DNA of 26,095 nucleotides from the NCBI GenBank assembly GCA_040879025.1, contig JBBDLF010000020.1, positions 1-26,095 on the forward strand, written 5' to 3'. The first letter of the stretch is position 1, and every line of letters starts with the position of its first letter. The notes beneath the pieces were generated by a model. The model was not told the origin of the DNA. It worked only from the letters and a program-made list of their open reading frames with translations, and did no database searches. Shown here one piece after another: positions 8,101 to 14,871 of the stretch. The DNA comes from JBBDLF01 sp040879025 (GTDB taxonomy: Bacteria > Pseudomonadota > Gammaproteobacteria > Pseudomonadales > Pseudohongiellaceae). A program made the position numbers and the translations under genes.

Positions 8101-8859
8101 GACAACGGACACCTGGTTGCCGAGCCGTTGCGCATCGGCGCCATTGACGGCGTGGTTGAGATGCGGCTCGATCTGCAAGCCACCGACTCTGCTCTGGAAG
8201 GGGTGTTCGAAGTGGAAGGCCGAAGTGTCGACCTGTCCAGCATACTTGAGAATCTGGAGTTCGCCGCCAACAGTTTCGGTGTCATCGGCGGCCAGGGAAA
8301 ATTCTGGTTGAGCGGGAATTCTGTCGCCAGCCTGGTGGGCTCCGCGGATGGAGGGCTGATGCTGTTGATGACAGGCGGCGCTCTGGACGCCCTGCTGGTC
8401 GAGGCGGCCGGACTCGATATCGGTGAGTCCCTGCTGGTCGCGGCGGGCCTCGCTGAGACTGTCCCGATAGATTGCGCCTATGCCAGCGTGCACAGTACTG
8501 ACGGAATGGTTGATATCGACCAGTTCATCATTGACACTCAGGATACAAGCTTTTTTCTGGAAGGCAGCCTCAATCTCGTCGACGAAACACTCGACCTGAC
8601 CTTGTTTCCGGAAGCAAAGGACGTTGGACTTCCCGCCGGCAATTCGCCATTGGATATCACCGGTACTTTCGCCCAACCGGAGGTTGACGTATTCAGCGAA
8701 GATCTGATCGCCAGGGCGGTCCAGGCTACCGTCATAGGCGCGCTGGCGGGACCGGTCGGCGCCTTGCTGCCCTTTATGGAACTCGGACTGCAGGACGAAC
8801 CGCCGATTTGCCAGGGATGGGTGGAACAACTGCAGGAGGCCAGTGACGATGCCCAATAA
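5191..8859 (+). CDS. AsmA-family envelope protein, 1222 aa
   Basis: A large AsmA-like protein with one N-terminal membrane anchor (about residues 9-29) and a long beta-rich periplasmic body. The N-terminal AsmA signature is visible just after the anchor (RSLQFEYFDLRWTPLSLHAENISFANADWG). The C-terminal part (about 960-1190) has the AsmA_2 pattern: repeated 'plus-sense' strands, then DLTLFPEA, SPLDITGTFAQPEVDV, and a tail like that of E. coli YhjG (DEPPICQGW). AsmA-like proteins form lipid-conducting bridges or affect phospholipid transport to the outer membrane. At 1222 aa it is far longer than AsmA or YhjG and near TamB in size, but I see no TamB C-terminal domain. An acidic low-complexity linker lies at about 905-935. 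The ATG at 5191 follows GGAAGG. Its 3' end overlaps the BON lipoprotein by 11 nt, so the two are probably coupled. Confidence 0.88.
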   Translation: MNLRSRTAWWVGVPLALVLLVAVLLLLVDVFDRQLIANPLTAAIEEQTGRSLQFEYFDLRWTPLSLHAENISFANADWGQDAPMLQAALASVTINPARLLSGPPYAAIFLEQPVVLVERSAEGELNWNFETDPQPERAPSLPVILHAERGRVVYQDATEAPPAEVEVERLSVETPADSEGAQTVVVALRASNNDIPVAVDTTVAMGVSGFEGEVALRPGESIIAGSFAVDVGTDAVQLRADLTSELLIPEQLAGLLPASSDESAREAITVPRLDGIDAAIAFDVTTVRLPTHMLRDLSAQLNVQQGRVQLEDLRMRLGDVWLQAAASVDTVAPDPVLQLHVDLMPTPLSLLPASIPLSEQPGEAAAEIEARVEMPDRQIPMNSGEWLDRLTTQSRLLYSVDGVDVIADVRVRPAGGSPALNLDVQGIEAPPFSASVSAPPLRELMGSMPYPVELQVATDAAQARVTAQLKEVLREPELRLSFSASGDELPAFPALDFLPPPIPEFSVSGVLRQEAERWSVDDLELNFGESRLTGNAIYDTAGERPALNIDAQAQLLDLTAWPQSDAESTDTDAVPDLEEPWIPDNIAEALNSLDVRAQLAAEQIRFTEDFTVDTAQLSPQLEQGRLRLQPFAFSVAGGEVEGTLVLQGAQSPVDGELSITLNKLRLSQFSDAFTYVEQRLGTLSGQARLHVTEETPAGDTQDLLLPTLGTLVIEDTRLHFENPEAGTELTMTVAADDSAGSAQQLSINVQGTYLGETVQVDLQGESLPALRDPQSPYELSLHLTVAELQAVLEGQLEPPWAPRSADFSFSASAEETVGLQQVIDSLLASQDDSSAVPELAAFALDGTVTYQEPRIEFTAFSAAIGNSDLAGDFSLDMSTDTPAITASLSSNQLDIDDIMRLRGGDSGAPNNEPAADNGEDGEEQAREQLLPQQELNLDLLRRATADIDYSAANINAGGVPLDGATVRIQLDNGHLVAEPLRIGAIDGVVEMRLDLQATDSALEGVFEVEGRSVDLSSILENLEFAANSFGVIGGQGKFWLSGNSVASLVGSADGGLMLLMTGGALDALLVEAAGLDIGESLLVAAGLAETVPIDCAYASVHSTDGMVDIDQFIIDTQDTSFFLEGSLNLVDETLDLTLFPEAKDVGLPAGNSPLDITGTFAQPEVDVFSEDLIARAVQATVIGALAGPVGALLPFMELGLQDEPPICQGWVEQLQEASDDAQ

Positions 8860-9259
8860 ATGGACCAATAAATGGGCCAATAAATGGACCAACAAACGGA
8901 CCTGTAAACGGACCCGTCAAGGGAGATTCCGCAGCGCTGTTCCCGCATTCGTTTTTTGCCTGTTCGTTCCGGGTGGGTGCTCTACATTGACAGATGAGCT
9001 AACCGGTGACGAGCGTGAGCCGGAAGACGCCCTGACCGTGGAGGCGCAGATGACCGTGAAGGCTGCCCTGCTCGAGGATGGCCGGGTCGCCGCCGCTCCG
9101 GTACGGGTGACCTATGAGGGCGGCACCGTGCGGCTGCAGGGATTTGTCGAAACAGAGGAGGAACGCCGACAGGCCGCCGAAATCGCACAACGGGCGCTGC
9201 CGGAATTGAACATCGTTAACGAACTGCAGGTCTGGCGACCATCGCCGTCTCCCGCCTGA
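8849..9259 (+). CDS. BON-domain lipoprotein
   Basis: This 136-aa protein is a predicted outer-membrane or periplasmic lipoprotein. A hydrophobic segment AVPAFVFCLFV ends in the lipobox-like VPGGC, so C44 would be lipidated. A BON domain follows at about 62-130 (MTVKAALLEDGRV...VTYEGGTVRLQGFVETEEERRQAAEIAQ...VNELQVW); BON domains in OsmY and similar proteins bind membranes or support envelope stability. The first 22 residues are four-residue repeats (NKWT, NKWA, NKWT, NKRT, CKRT) coded by a 12-bp tandem repeat, giving an oddly long positive region before the signal core. I chose ATG 8849 because GGAGG sits 9 nt upstream; GTG 8843 is only 3 nt from it. It overlaps the AsmA gene, which suggests a joint envelope role. 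Confidence 0.82.
   Translation: MPNKWTNKWANKWTNKRTCKRTRQGRFRSAVPAFVFCLFVPGGCSTLTDELTGDEREPEDALTVEAQMTVKAALLEDGRVAAAPVRVTYEGGTVRLQGFVETEEERRQAAEIAQRALPELNIVNELQVWRPSPSPA
8855..8914 (+). repeat. 12-bp tandem repeat, five units
   Basis: Unit AATAAATGGACC is repeated five times with few changes (units at 8855, 8867, 8879, 8891 and 8903; the last two start AACAAACGG and TGTAAACGG). The first unit carries the TAA stop of the AsmA gene, and the next units would place TAA-ATG again in that frame. In the BON frame the repeat encodes the protein's N-terminus. Copy-number change would keep the BON frame but change N-region length. Confidence 0.9.
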
Positions 9260-9264
9260 AAAAT

Positions 9265-9313
9265 TCTCTGGCGACGCCAGGCGGCGTTACCTGGCATCCA
9301 CCAGAGACTTTTT
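9265..9313. terminator. bidirectional rho-independent terminator
   Basis: TCTCTGG (9265-9271) pairs with CCAGAGA (9301-9307), and an inner stem pairs GCCAGG (9276-9281) with CCTGGC (9290-9295). CTTTTT follows on the plus strand, and AAAAAT precedes on the left, giving a T-run on the minus strand. It lies between the convergent BON and EF-hand genes and can serve both. Confidence 0.75.
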
Positions 9314-9332
9314 CCACAGCCTGCCAGAGCAC

Positions 9333-10052
9333 TCAGTTTCTGGCCTGCTGCTGGCCTTGTTGCTCGTCCGCTTGCTGCTGATCCTGCTGCGCTGTCTGTT
9401 GCGGATCCACCAGGGCAATCAGAACCACTGTGGAGGCAAGCTCCTGCGACTGAAGCTGCATGTCCTGATTCTGGTCGAACTCCGAGAACAACTGGTCAAG
9501 TTCTTGCTGGGACAGCTCCTGGCCTCCTGCGGCGACCAGACGTTCTTCATACAGGGTTGAAAACTCTTCCTGGGACAGCGTGTCGTTGCCGTCCTGATCA
9601 TATTGATCCAGAAGGTCTCCGGTGGAACCCGCGCCTGCCAGTGCCTGATTGAATTCATCTTCGCTCAGCATACCGTCATTATTGCTGTCCCAGGCGGTAA
9701 ACGGCCCCTCGGCCCTGACTCCCTCGTCCCATTCATCCTGGGCGAGCTGGCCGTCCCGGTCCCGGTCCCATTGGGAAAAGGTGTTGCCGGCGATGTCCTG
9801 ATCAGCTCCGCCGCTCTGGGCCGTACTCTGATTTGCGGTGTTCCCGGTAGCGGTGTCATTCTGAAGCGGGGTGTTGTCCTGAAGCGACGTGTCATCGTCC
9901 GGAGTGGCACCACCGCCGACTGCCGGATCGGTTCCCGCCGTGCCGCCGGTCTGGAAGTCGTCATCGGTTACCGTCGGATCCTCCCGGTCACAAGCTTGCA
10001 GACCCAGAACAGACAGTGCGGTCACTATCATCAATGTTTTTCGCAGGGTCAT
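9333..10052 (-). CDS. EF-hand lipoprotein with glutamine-rich tail
   Basis: This 239-aa protein has a lipoprotein signal (lipobox LQAC, C21) followed by a Gly/Asp/Thr/Asn-rich linker (22-92). Four EF-hand-like loops follow: 96-107 (DRDRDGQLAQDE), 122-133 (DSNNDGMLSEDE), 152-163 (DQDGNDTLSQEE) and 193-204 (DQNQDMQLQSQE). The first two are canonical Ca2+ loops. The third lacks glycine at position 6, and the fourth has Q/D substitutions and is probably weak. The tail (218-237) is Gln-rich. Likely roles are periplasmic calcium binding or sensing; no enzymatic domain is present. AGGAGG lies before the ATG at 10050-10052. It is convergent with the BON lipoprotein gene and shares its terminator. Confidence 0.88.
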   Translation of the reverse strand: MTLRKTLMIVTALSVLGLQACDREDPTVTDDDFQTGGTAGTDPAVGGGATPDDDTSLQDNTPLQNDTATGNTANQSTAQSGGADQDIAGNTFSQWDRDRDGQLAQDEWDEGVRAEGPFTAWDSNNDGMLSEDEFNQALAGAGSTGDLLDQYDQDGNDTLSQEEFSTLYEERLVAAGGQELSQQELDQLFSEFDQNQDMQLQSQELASTVVLIALVDPQQTAQQDQQQADEQQGQQQARN

Positions 10053-10248
10053 GGTTTATCCTCCTGATTCTCGAGATTGCGAATTAGCATCCAGCCTAGG
10101 AGATAAAACCCTGAGAAACAATCAGGTATTTCCGGGAGTAAGCGGTGGGGAAAAAGTGCTATCTTGCGCGATCAGCACTTGTGCGGTCCCGGTCCGGATG
10201 CGATTATTTGCCGATCAACCAACTGCTGCTTTAACCCTGGAGCACGAT

Positions 10249-11046
10249 ATGAAACTCTCAAAGTTGTTACCGGCGCTGGGTCTGGCGCTCGCTTTAAGCC
10301 TGCCGGTTCAGGCGGCCACCGTGCGCGACGTGGTGTACGGCCATAAGGATGGAATGGCGCTGGTCATGGACGTGTATCAACCGGAAGGCAATCACAATGG
10401 CGCCGCCGTGGCCTACATGATCAGTGGCGGCTGGATGTCCAGCCTGCCCATGCAACAGGCCTACCAATCCATGTTTCTGCCGCTGGTGGATGCCGGTTTC
10501 ACGGTATTCGCGGTACGCCACGGCAGCAGTCCCCGTTATCAGGTGCCCAATGCCTGGAGCGATGTCTCCAGTGCCTTTCAGTACATCGGCGATCATGCGG
10601 CGGAATACGCTATTGATCCAGCGAAAATCGGTGTCTCCGGCATTAGCGCCGGGGGCCATCTTTCCTTGATGCTGGGCCTGGCGACGGATGACATGACCCA
10701 CCGTCCCGCCGCCGTGGTGTCCTATATGCCGCCGGTCGACCTGCGTGGCATGACCGGACCCAATGACAATTTCCCCGCGCTTGATTTCAACAGCCAACTG
10801 GCGCCTTCAGTCTCGCCTCTGGACTATGCCTCGCCGGGCGATCCTCCGGTACTGCTGATACACGGCGATGCCGACGAACTCGTGCCCATCTCCAACAGCG
10901 AGCGCATGCACGCGGCGTTACGGGAGGTGGGCATCGCCACCGAGTTTATTGTTGTCGAGGGAGCCCCTCACGGTCTGTTTACCGGCGAAGACGGAAAGAC
11001 AGCGGCCGCGGCATTGCTGGGGTGGTTTGAAACGTATCTGCTTTGA
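10249..11046 (+). CDS. secreted alpha/beta hydrolase (esterase-like)
   Basis: This 265-aa protein has a signal peptide (about 1-22, cleavage after VQA) and a compact alpha/beta hydrolase fold. The catalytic triad is visible as S133 (GISAGG), D209 in HGDADELVP, and H241 (APHGLF). The pattern fits the acetyl-esterase/BD-FAE and S9-like group that acts on esters of carbohydrates or small molecules. The usual HGGG oxyanion motif is replaced by SGGW (60-62). I chose ATG 10249, with GGAG 6 nt upstream and a clear signal peptide; the frame is open upstream to about 9889 but that extension has no such features and overlaps the EF-hand gene. It stands alone between divergent and same-strand neighbours. 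The substrate is unknown. Confidence 0.87.
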   Translation: MKLSKLLPALGLALALSLPVQAATVRDVVYGHKDGMALVMDVYQPEGNHNGAAVAYMISGGWMSSLPMQQAYQSMFLPLVDAGFTVFAVRHGSSPRYQVPNAWSDVSSAFQYIGDHAAEYAIDPAKIGVSGISAGGHLSLMLGLATDDMTHRPAAVVSYMPPVDLRGMTGPNDNFPALDFNSQLAPSVSPLDYASPGDPPVLLIHGDADELVPISNSERMHAALREVGIATEFIVVEGAPHGLFTGEDGKTAAAALLGWFETYLL

Positions 11047-11175
11047 CCCGGTGTCCTGCCGGTAATCGGCCGGACAGGCCTCGCAAGTCATTAGCCAAAC
11101 CACTATGGGGCGTGACGTTAAAGTACCGCCGTCCGGGTCCGACAGTCTTAGGGACACACGATACTGGAGGCCCGG

Positions 11176-12261
11176 ATGCGGAAACGCCGAAAAACGACAA
11201 GTTATCACCCGTTGAAACGCAGCATAAAATCAGGACTCGCTCCGGGCACTCCGGTTTTTGTCGGAGAGCGCAAGCAGGACGACGTTCAGATTTCAATCAT
11301 GACCTACTCCCACGACGGCGTGGAGGAACTGCGCTCGGCGACGCTGGAAGATTGCCGGAAATCCGTTGCCAGCGACAGTATCCGCTGGATCAATATCAAC
11401 GGACTTCACGATGTGAAGACAATTGAAACACTGACCCGTCAGTTCTCCCTGCACCCCCTCACCCTTGAAGACATCGTTAACAGCGGTCAGCGCCCGAAGG
11501 CGGAAGAATTTCATCATTACATTTTTCTGGTGTTGAAGATGCTGAGCTACGACGATGCAAGAAAGACATTCAGTATTGAGAACATCAGTCTGATTCTCGG
11601 CGAGAACTATGTCATTTCATTTCAGGAAAAGAAAGGCGATCTGTTCGACCCGATACGTGACCGCATCCGGACCGGCAAGGGAAGGCTGCGTAGCTCCGGA
11701 GCGGATTTTCTGGCCTACTCACTGATGGATGCGGTACTCGACGGCTATTTTATCGCGATTGAAAAACTGGGCGATCATATTGAGGAAGTGGACGAGGCTA
11801 TCCTCGCCGGTAACGATACCGGCCAGATGGCCGTCATCCACCGCATGAAACGCGAACTGCTGTATTTGCGTAAAAGCGTCTGGCCGCTGCGGGAGGAAAT
11901 CTCCCAGCTCGAAAAAAGCTCATCGCCGTTGATCAGTGCGGCCACCAAGACTTTCTTGCGCGATCTGTACGACCACAACATCCAGGTAATCGATATGGTG
12001 GAAACCTATCGCGACATACTCGGTGGCATGCACGATACTTACCTGTCCAGCATCAGTCACCGTATGAACGAGGTTATGAAGGTACTTACCATCATCGCGA
12101 CAATCTTCATTCCACTGACGTTCGTTGCGGGTGTATACGGAATGAATTTTCAGTACATGCCTGAGCTGGAATGGCGTTATGGCTATTTTGTTGTCATGGG
12201 AATCATGGCGGTCATCGGAGGAGGTCTGCTGGTCTATTTCCGCAAGCGAAAATGGATCTGA
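11176..12261 (+). CDS. corA: magnesium/cobalt transporter CorA
   Basis: This 361-aa protein is a CorA-family inner-membrane channel for Mg2+ (also Co2+ or Ni2+), a homopentamer gated by cytoplasmic Mg2+. A long soluble N-terminal domain ends in an extended helix, followed by two membrane helices (about 300-321 and 335-355). The signature GMN selectivity motif is at 322-324 (VYGMNF), and the basic tail FRKRKW is typical. A strong GGAGG site lies 5 nt before the ATG. It is convergent with the phn-type operon, with only 28 bp between stops and no clear terminator. Specificity for Mg2+ over other ions is inferred from the family. Confidence 0.95.
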   Translation: MRKRRKTTSYHPLKRSIKSGLAPGTPVFVGERKQDDVQISIMTYSHDGVEELRSATLEDCRKSVASDSIRWININGLHDVKTIETLTRQFSLHPLTLEDIVNSGQRPKAEEFHHYIFLVLKMLSYDDARKTFSIENISLILGENYVISFQEKKGDLFDPIRDRIRTGKGRLRSSGADFLAYSLMDAVLDGYFIAIEKLGDHIEEVDEAILAGNDTGQMAVIHRMKRELLYLRKSVWPLREEISQLEKSSSPLISAATKTFLRDLYDHNIQVIDMVETYRDILGGMHDTYLSSISHRMNEVMKVLTIIATIFIPLTFVAGVYGMNFQYMPELEWRYGYFVVMGIMAVIGGGLLVYFRKRKWI

Positions 12262-12289
12262 CCATGCGGGTTACGGAACGTTTGACTGG

Positions 12290-13102
12290 TTAATAAACCG
12301 CGCCCCGCACTTTCGCCGAGACCCACTCGGAAACCACCACGGTCGCGAAAATCAAGACAAATACCGTGGCAACCTGGCCCCAGGCCAGGTTATTGATAGC
12401 CGCGTTCATCTGTAGTCCAATGCCCCCCGCGCCCACCAGGCCCAGCACGGTGGACTCGCGAATATTGATGTCCCAACGATACACGGTAATACCGGCGAAC
12501 GCGGGCATAATCTGCGGCCAGACGGAATACGCCAGCACCTGGGAGTTGGCGGCGCCGCTGGCCGTGACCGCTTCGACGGGTTCGACCTGAATCTCCTCGA
12601 TGGCCTCATACAACAGTTTGCCGACAAAGCCTATGGAACGCAGCGCAATGGCCAGCATGCCCGCAAACACCCCGGGGCCGACAATCGTCACCAGCAACAT
12701 CGCCCATATCAAAGCATTGATGGAACGGGAACTGACTATCACTGCCAATGCCAGCGCGCGACATGCCGGGTGAGGAGTCGTATTGCGGGCCGCCAGAAAG
12801 GCGAGAGGAAACGCGATGGCCACACCCAGCGCCGTGCCCACGGTAGCAATGTTGAGAGTGTCCCACAAAGGCAGCATCAGTGATCCGGTGATCGTCCAGT
12901 CCGGCGGCACCATGCGCCCTATCAGACTCATGCCCTGGGCGCCGGCGTCTTCCAGAAACTCCCAGATGGTGTTATCGGAAATCACTTTCCAGCACAGCAG
13001 AAACAACACCAGTCCCAGCAGCCAGCCCGCCTGGATGGCGAGTTGTCTGCGTGGTTCGCGGCGCAACCACAGCGGTCGATTGTCGACCTCTCTCAACGGC
13101 AT
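12290..13102 (-). CDS. phnE: phosphonate/phosphite-type ABC permease (second)
   Basis: This 270-aa inner-membrane permease of the PhnE family is the last gene of the importer operon. It has about six hydrophobic segments, the coupling EAA loop at about 175-200 (EAVTASGAANSQVLAYSVWPQIMP) and the family ending WDINIRESTVLGLVGAGGIG. It is homologous to, but clearly different from, the PhnE encoded just upstream. The two probably form a heterodimeric channel driven by PhnC. AGGGG lies before the ATG, and 40 bp separate it from the previous stop. No terminator is obvious before the convergent corA. Confidence 0.9.
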   Translation of the reverse strand: MPLREVDNRPLWLRREPRRQLAIQAGWLLGLVLFLLCWKVISDNTIWEFLEDAGAQGMSLIGRMVPPDWTITGSLMLPLWDTLNIATVGTALGVAIAFPLAFLAARNTTPHPACRALALAVIVSSRSINALIWAMLLVTIVGPGVFAGMLAIALRSIGFVGKLLYEAIEEIQVEPVEAVTASGAANSQVLAYSVWPQIMPAFAGITVYRWDINIRESTVLGLVGAGGIGLQMNAAINNLAWGQVATVFVLIFATVVVSEWVSAKVRGAVY

Positions 13103-13142
13103 GGCGAACCCCTGTTACAGCGGTTGGTGCAAGTCAGTTTGA

Positions 13143-13967
13143 CTACTGTGTCCATTTTCGTACATAGCCGGAAAAATACTCACTGAAAAGCACAATCACT
13201 ATGATCAGCAACAGAATCGCGGCGGAAGTGTCGTAATCATATCGATTGATGGAAGTGTTCAACGTGGCGCCTATGCCACCGGCGCCAACGATACCGATTA
13301 CCGCCGACTCCCGGAAGTTGATATCCAGCCGGTACAGTGACAGACCGATAAGCCGCGGCATTACCTGGGGCTGCACCGCGTAGTTGATCCATTGCAGCCA
13401 GCCCGCGCCAGTGGCGCGTACCGCCTCCATCGGATCACGTTGGGTGTCTTCGATATCTTCTGCCAGAAGTTTGGCCATGAAACCGATCGTGGCGAAAGCC
13501 AGCGTAATGACACCCGCCAGCGGCCCAAAGCCAAACATGGTCACGAACAGAATGGCGATAATGATTTCCTGAAACGTCCGGGAGAGCGCGATAACAGTCC
13601 GACAGAAAAGGTAGACCGGTAATGGCGCGATATTACGGGCCGCGCCCAGGCCCACGGGAATGGCCAACACCACGCCGATCACCGTCGCGGTGAATGTCAT
13701 GGTGAGACTTTCTTTCAGACCCGTGGCTATCTCGCCACCACGGCTGGTGAAATCCGGATGCGCGAAGGAGGCGACAAATTCCGCGCCACGGTCAAGACCC
13801 TGCGCAACCCGGGCCCAGTTCACGTCAATGCTGAGCCAGGCGAGCAACAGATAAATCAATACTGCCAGATTAATAGCCCAACGCAGGCGCGGGTCGCCGA
13901 TAAAGGGCCTTGGCCGCCAGCGCCCCGCTTTCGCCTGTTGCAGTCTGATCGCCGCCGCTTCAGTCAT
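13143..13967 (-). CDS. phnE: phosphonate/phosphite-type ABC permease (first)
   Basis: This 274-aa PhnE-family inner-membrane permease has several hydrophobic helices, an EAA-type coupling loop (EAVRATGAGWLQWINYAVQPQVMP) and the matching C-terminal motif LDINFRESAVIGIVGAGGIGATL. A predicted periplasmic stretch of about 45 residues follows the first helix. GAGG precedes the ATG, and the gene starts 9 nt after the stop of the ATPase gene, so translation is probably coupled. With the second permease, the ATPase and the binding protein it completes a type I ABC importer for a phosphonate, phosphite or similar oxyanion. Confidence 0.9.
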   Translation of the reverse strand: MTEAAAIRLQQAKAGRWRPRPFIGDPRLRWAINLAVLIYLLLAWLSIDVNWARVAQGLDRGAEFVASFAHPDFTSRGGEIATGLKESLTMTFTATVIGVVLAIPVGLGAARNIAPLPVYLFCRTVIALSRTFQEIIIAILFVTMFGFGPLAGVITLAFATIGFMAKLLAEDIEDTQRDPMEAVRATGAGWLQWINYAVQPQVMPRLIGLSLYRLDINFRESAVIGIVGAGGIGATLNTSINRYDYDTSAAILLLIIVIVLFSEYFSGYVRKWTQ

Positions 13968-13976
13968 TGCCAGACC

Positions 13977-14816
13977 TCACGGGTGCGCGCCCCTGACGAT
14001 GGTGGCGAGCGGATCAGGTTTCTCGGCGGCCGACGCGCCAGCCCCGCCTTCATCGTCGATTTCGCCTGTGGCGGACCAGTCCTCCTCACCATAGATTAAC
14101 GTCAAGGCCGCCTCGGTCAGTTCATCCGGCTTACCGTCAAACACGATCTTGCCGGCGCGCAGCCCCACCACACGGTCGACGAACTGTTGTGCCAGCAACA
14201 CATCATGAATGTTAAGAATCACGGCAAGGTTTTGTTCACGACACAGCTCGCAGATCAATCGCATGATCTGCCGGGAAGTTTTGGGATCAAGGCTGGCGGT
14301 GGGCTCGTCCACCAGCAACAGTTTCGGGTTCTGTACCAGCGCCCGTGCAATTCCCACACGCTGCTTTTGCCCTCCGGACAAAGCATCGCCTCGCTTGTCC
14401 AGTACCTCCAGCAGCCCGACGCGTTCCAGTAGTTTGCAGGACAGCTGTACATCGCCAGAAGAAAAACGTCGCAGAAAGCTGCGCCAGAATCCGACATAGC
14501 CCAGGCGGCCGCAAAGCACGTTCTCCATTACCGTCAACCGTTCCACAAGCGCATAGCTCTGAAAGATCATGCCGATCTGCCGCCGCGCCAGTCGCAGCCG
14601 GCGGCCGCGCAGCCGCGTGATGTCCTGCCCGTCCAGTTCCATCGAGCCGGCGGTGGGTTCAACCAGACGATTGACACAGCGTATCAGCGTACTCTTGCCG
14701 GCACCGGAAGGCCCGATCAGGGCCATGACCTGCCCGGCGGGAACCGCCAGATCAACGGTGTCCAGCGCCAGATCGCCAGTGGCGTATCGCTTGGTCAGCC
14801 CGCGTAGTGTCAGCAT
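13977..14816 (-). CDS. phnC: phosphonate-type ABC transporter ATPase
   Basis: This 279-aa ATP-binding subunit has all ABC motifs: Walker A GPSGAGKST (35-43), Q-loop Q86 (FQSYALVERL), signature LSGGQ (146-150), Walker B LLLVDE (166-171) and H-loop H204 (NIHDV). The Q-loop region and the LTVMENVLCGRLGY stretch are typical of PhnC. The core ends near 248, followed by about 30 extra Ala/Glu-rich residues (DWSATGEIDDEGG...), which may be disordered. AAGG sites precede the ATG at 14814-14816. It lies between phnD (55 bp upstream) and the two permease genes, the usual order of such operons. Confidence 0.93.
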   Translation of the reverse strand: MLTLRGLTKRYATGDLALDTVDLAVPAGQVMALIGPSGAGKSTLIRCVNRLVEPTAGSMELDGQDITRLRGRRLRLARRQIGMIFQSYALVERLTVMENVLCGRLGYVGFWRSFLRRFSSGDVQLSCKLLERVGLLEVLDKRGDALSGGQKQRVGIARALVQNPKLLLVDEPTASLDPKTSRQIMRLICELCREQNLAVILNIHDVLLAQQFVDRVVGLRAGKIVFDGKPDELTEAALTLIYGEEDWSATGEIDDEGGAGASAAEKPDPLATIVRGAHP

Positions 14817-14871
14817 ATGCCTTCCCCTTTCGCCCCGTTCGGTGTGTGCGGCGCCCGTTGAGGTCTGTTAT

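Noticed and set aside
7858..8895. 345-codon open frame on the minus strand inside the AsmA gene
   Set aside because: It is antisense to a gene with clear AsmA features and its translation has no recognisable domain; GC-rich genes often leave the opposite strand open.
9889..10248. 120-codon upstream extension of the secreted alpha/beta hydrolase
   Set aside because: It overlaps the EF-hand lipoprotein gene in antisense and would bury the signal peptide; the ATG at 10249 has a good ribosome site.
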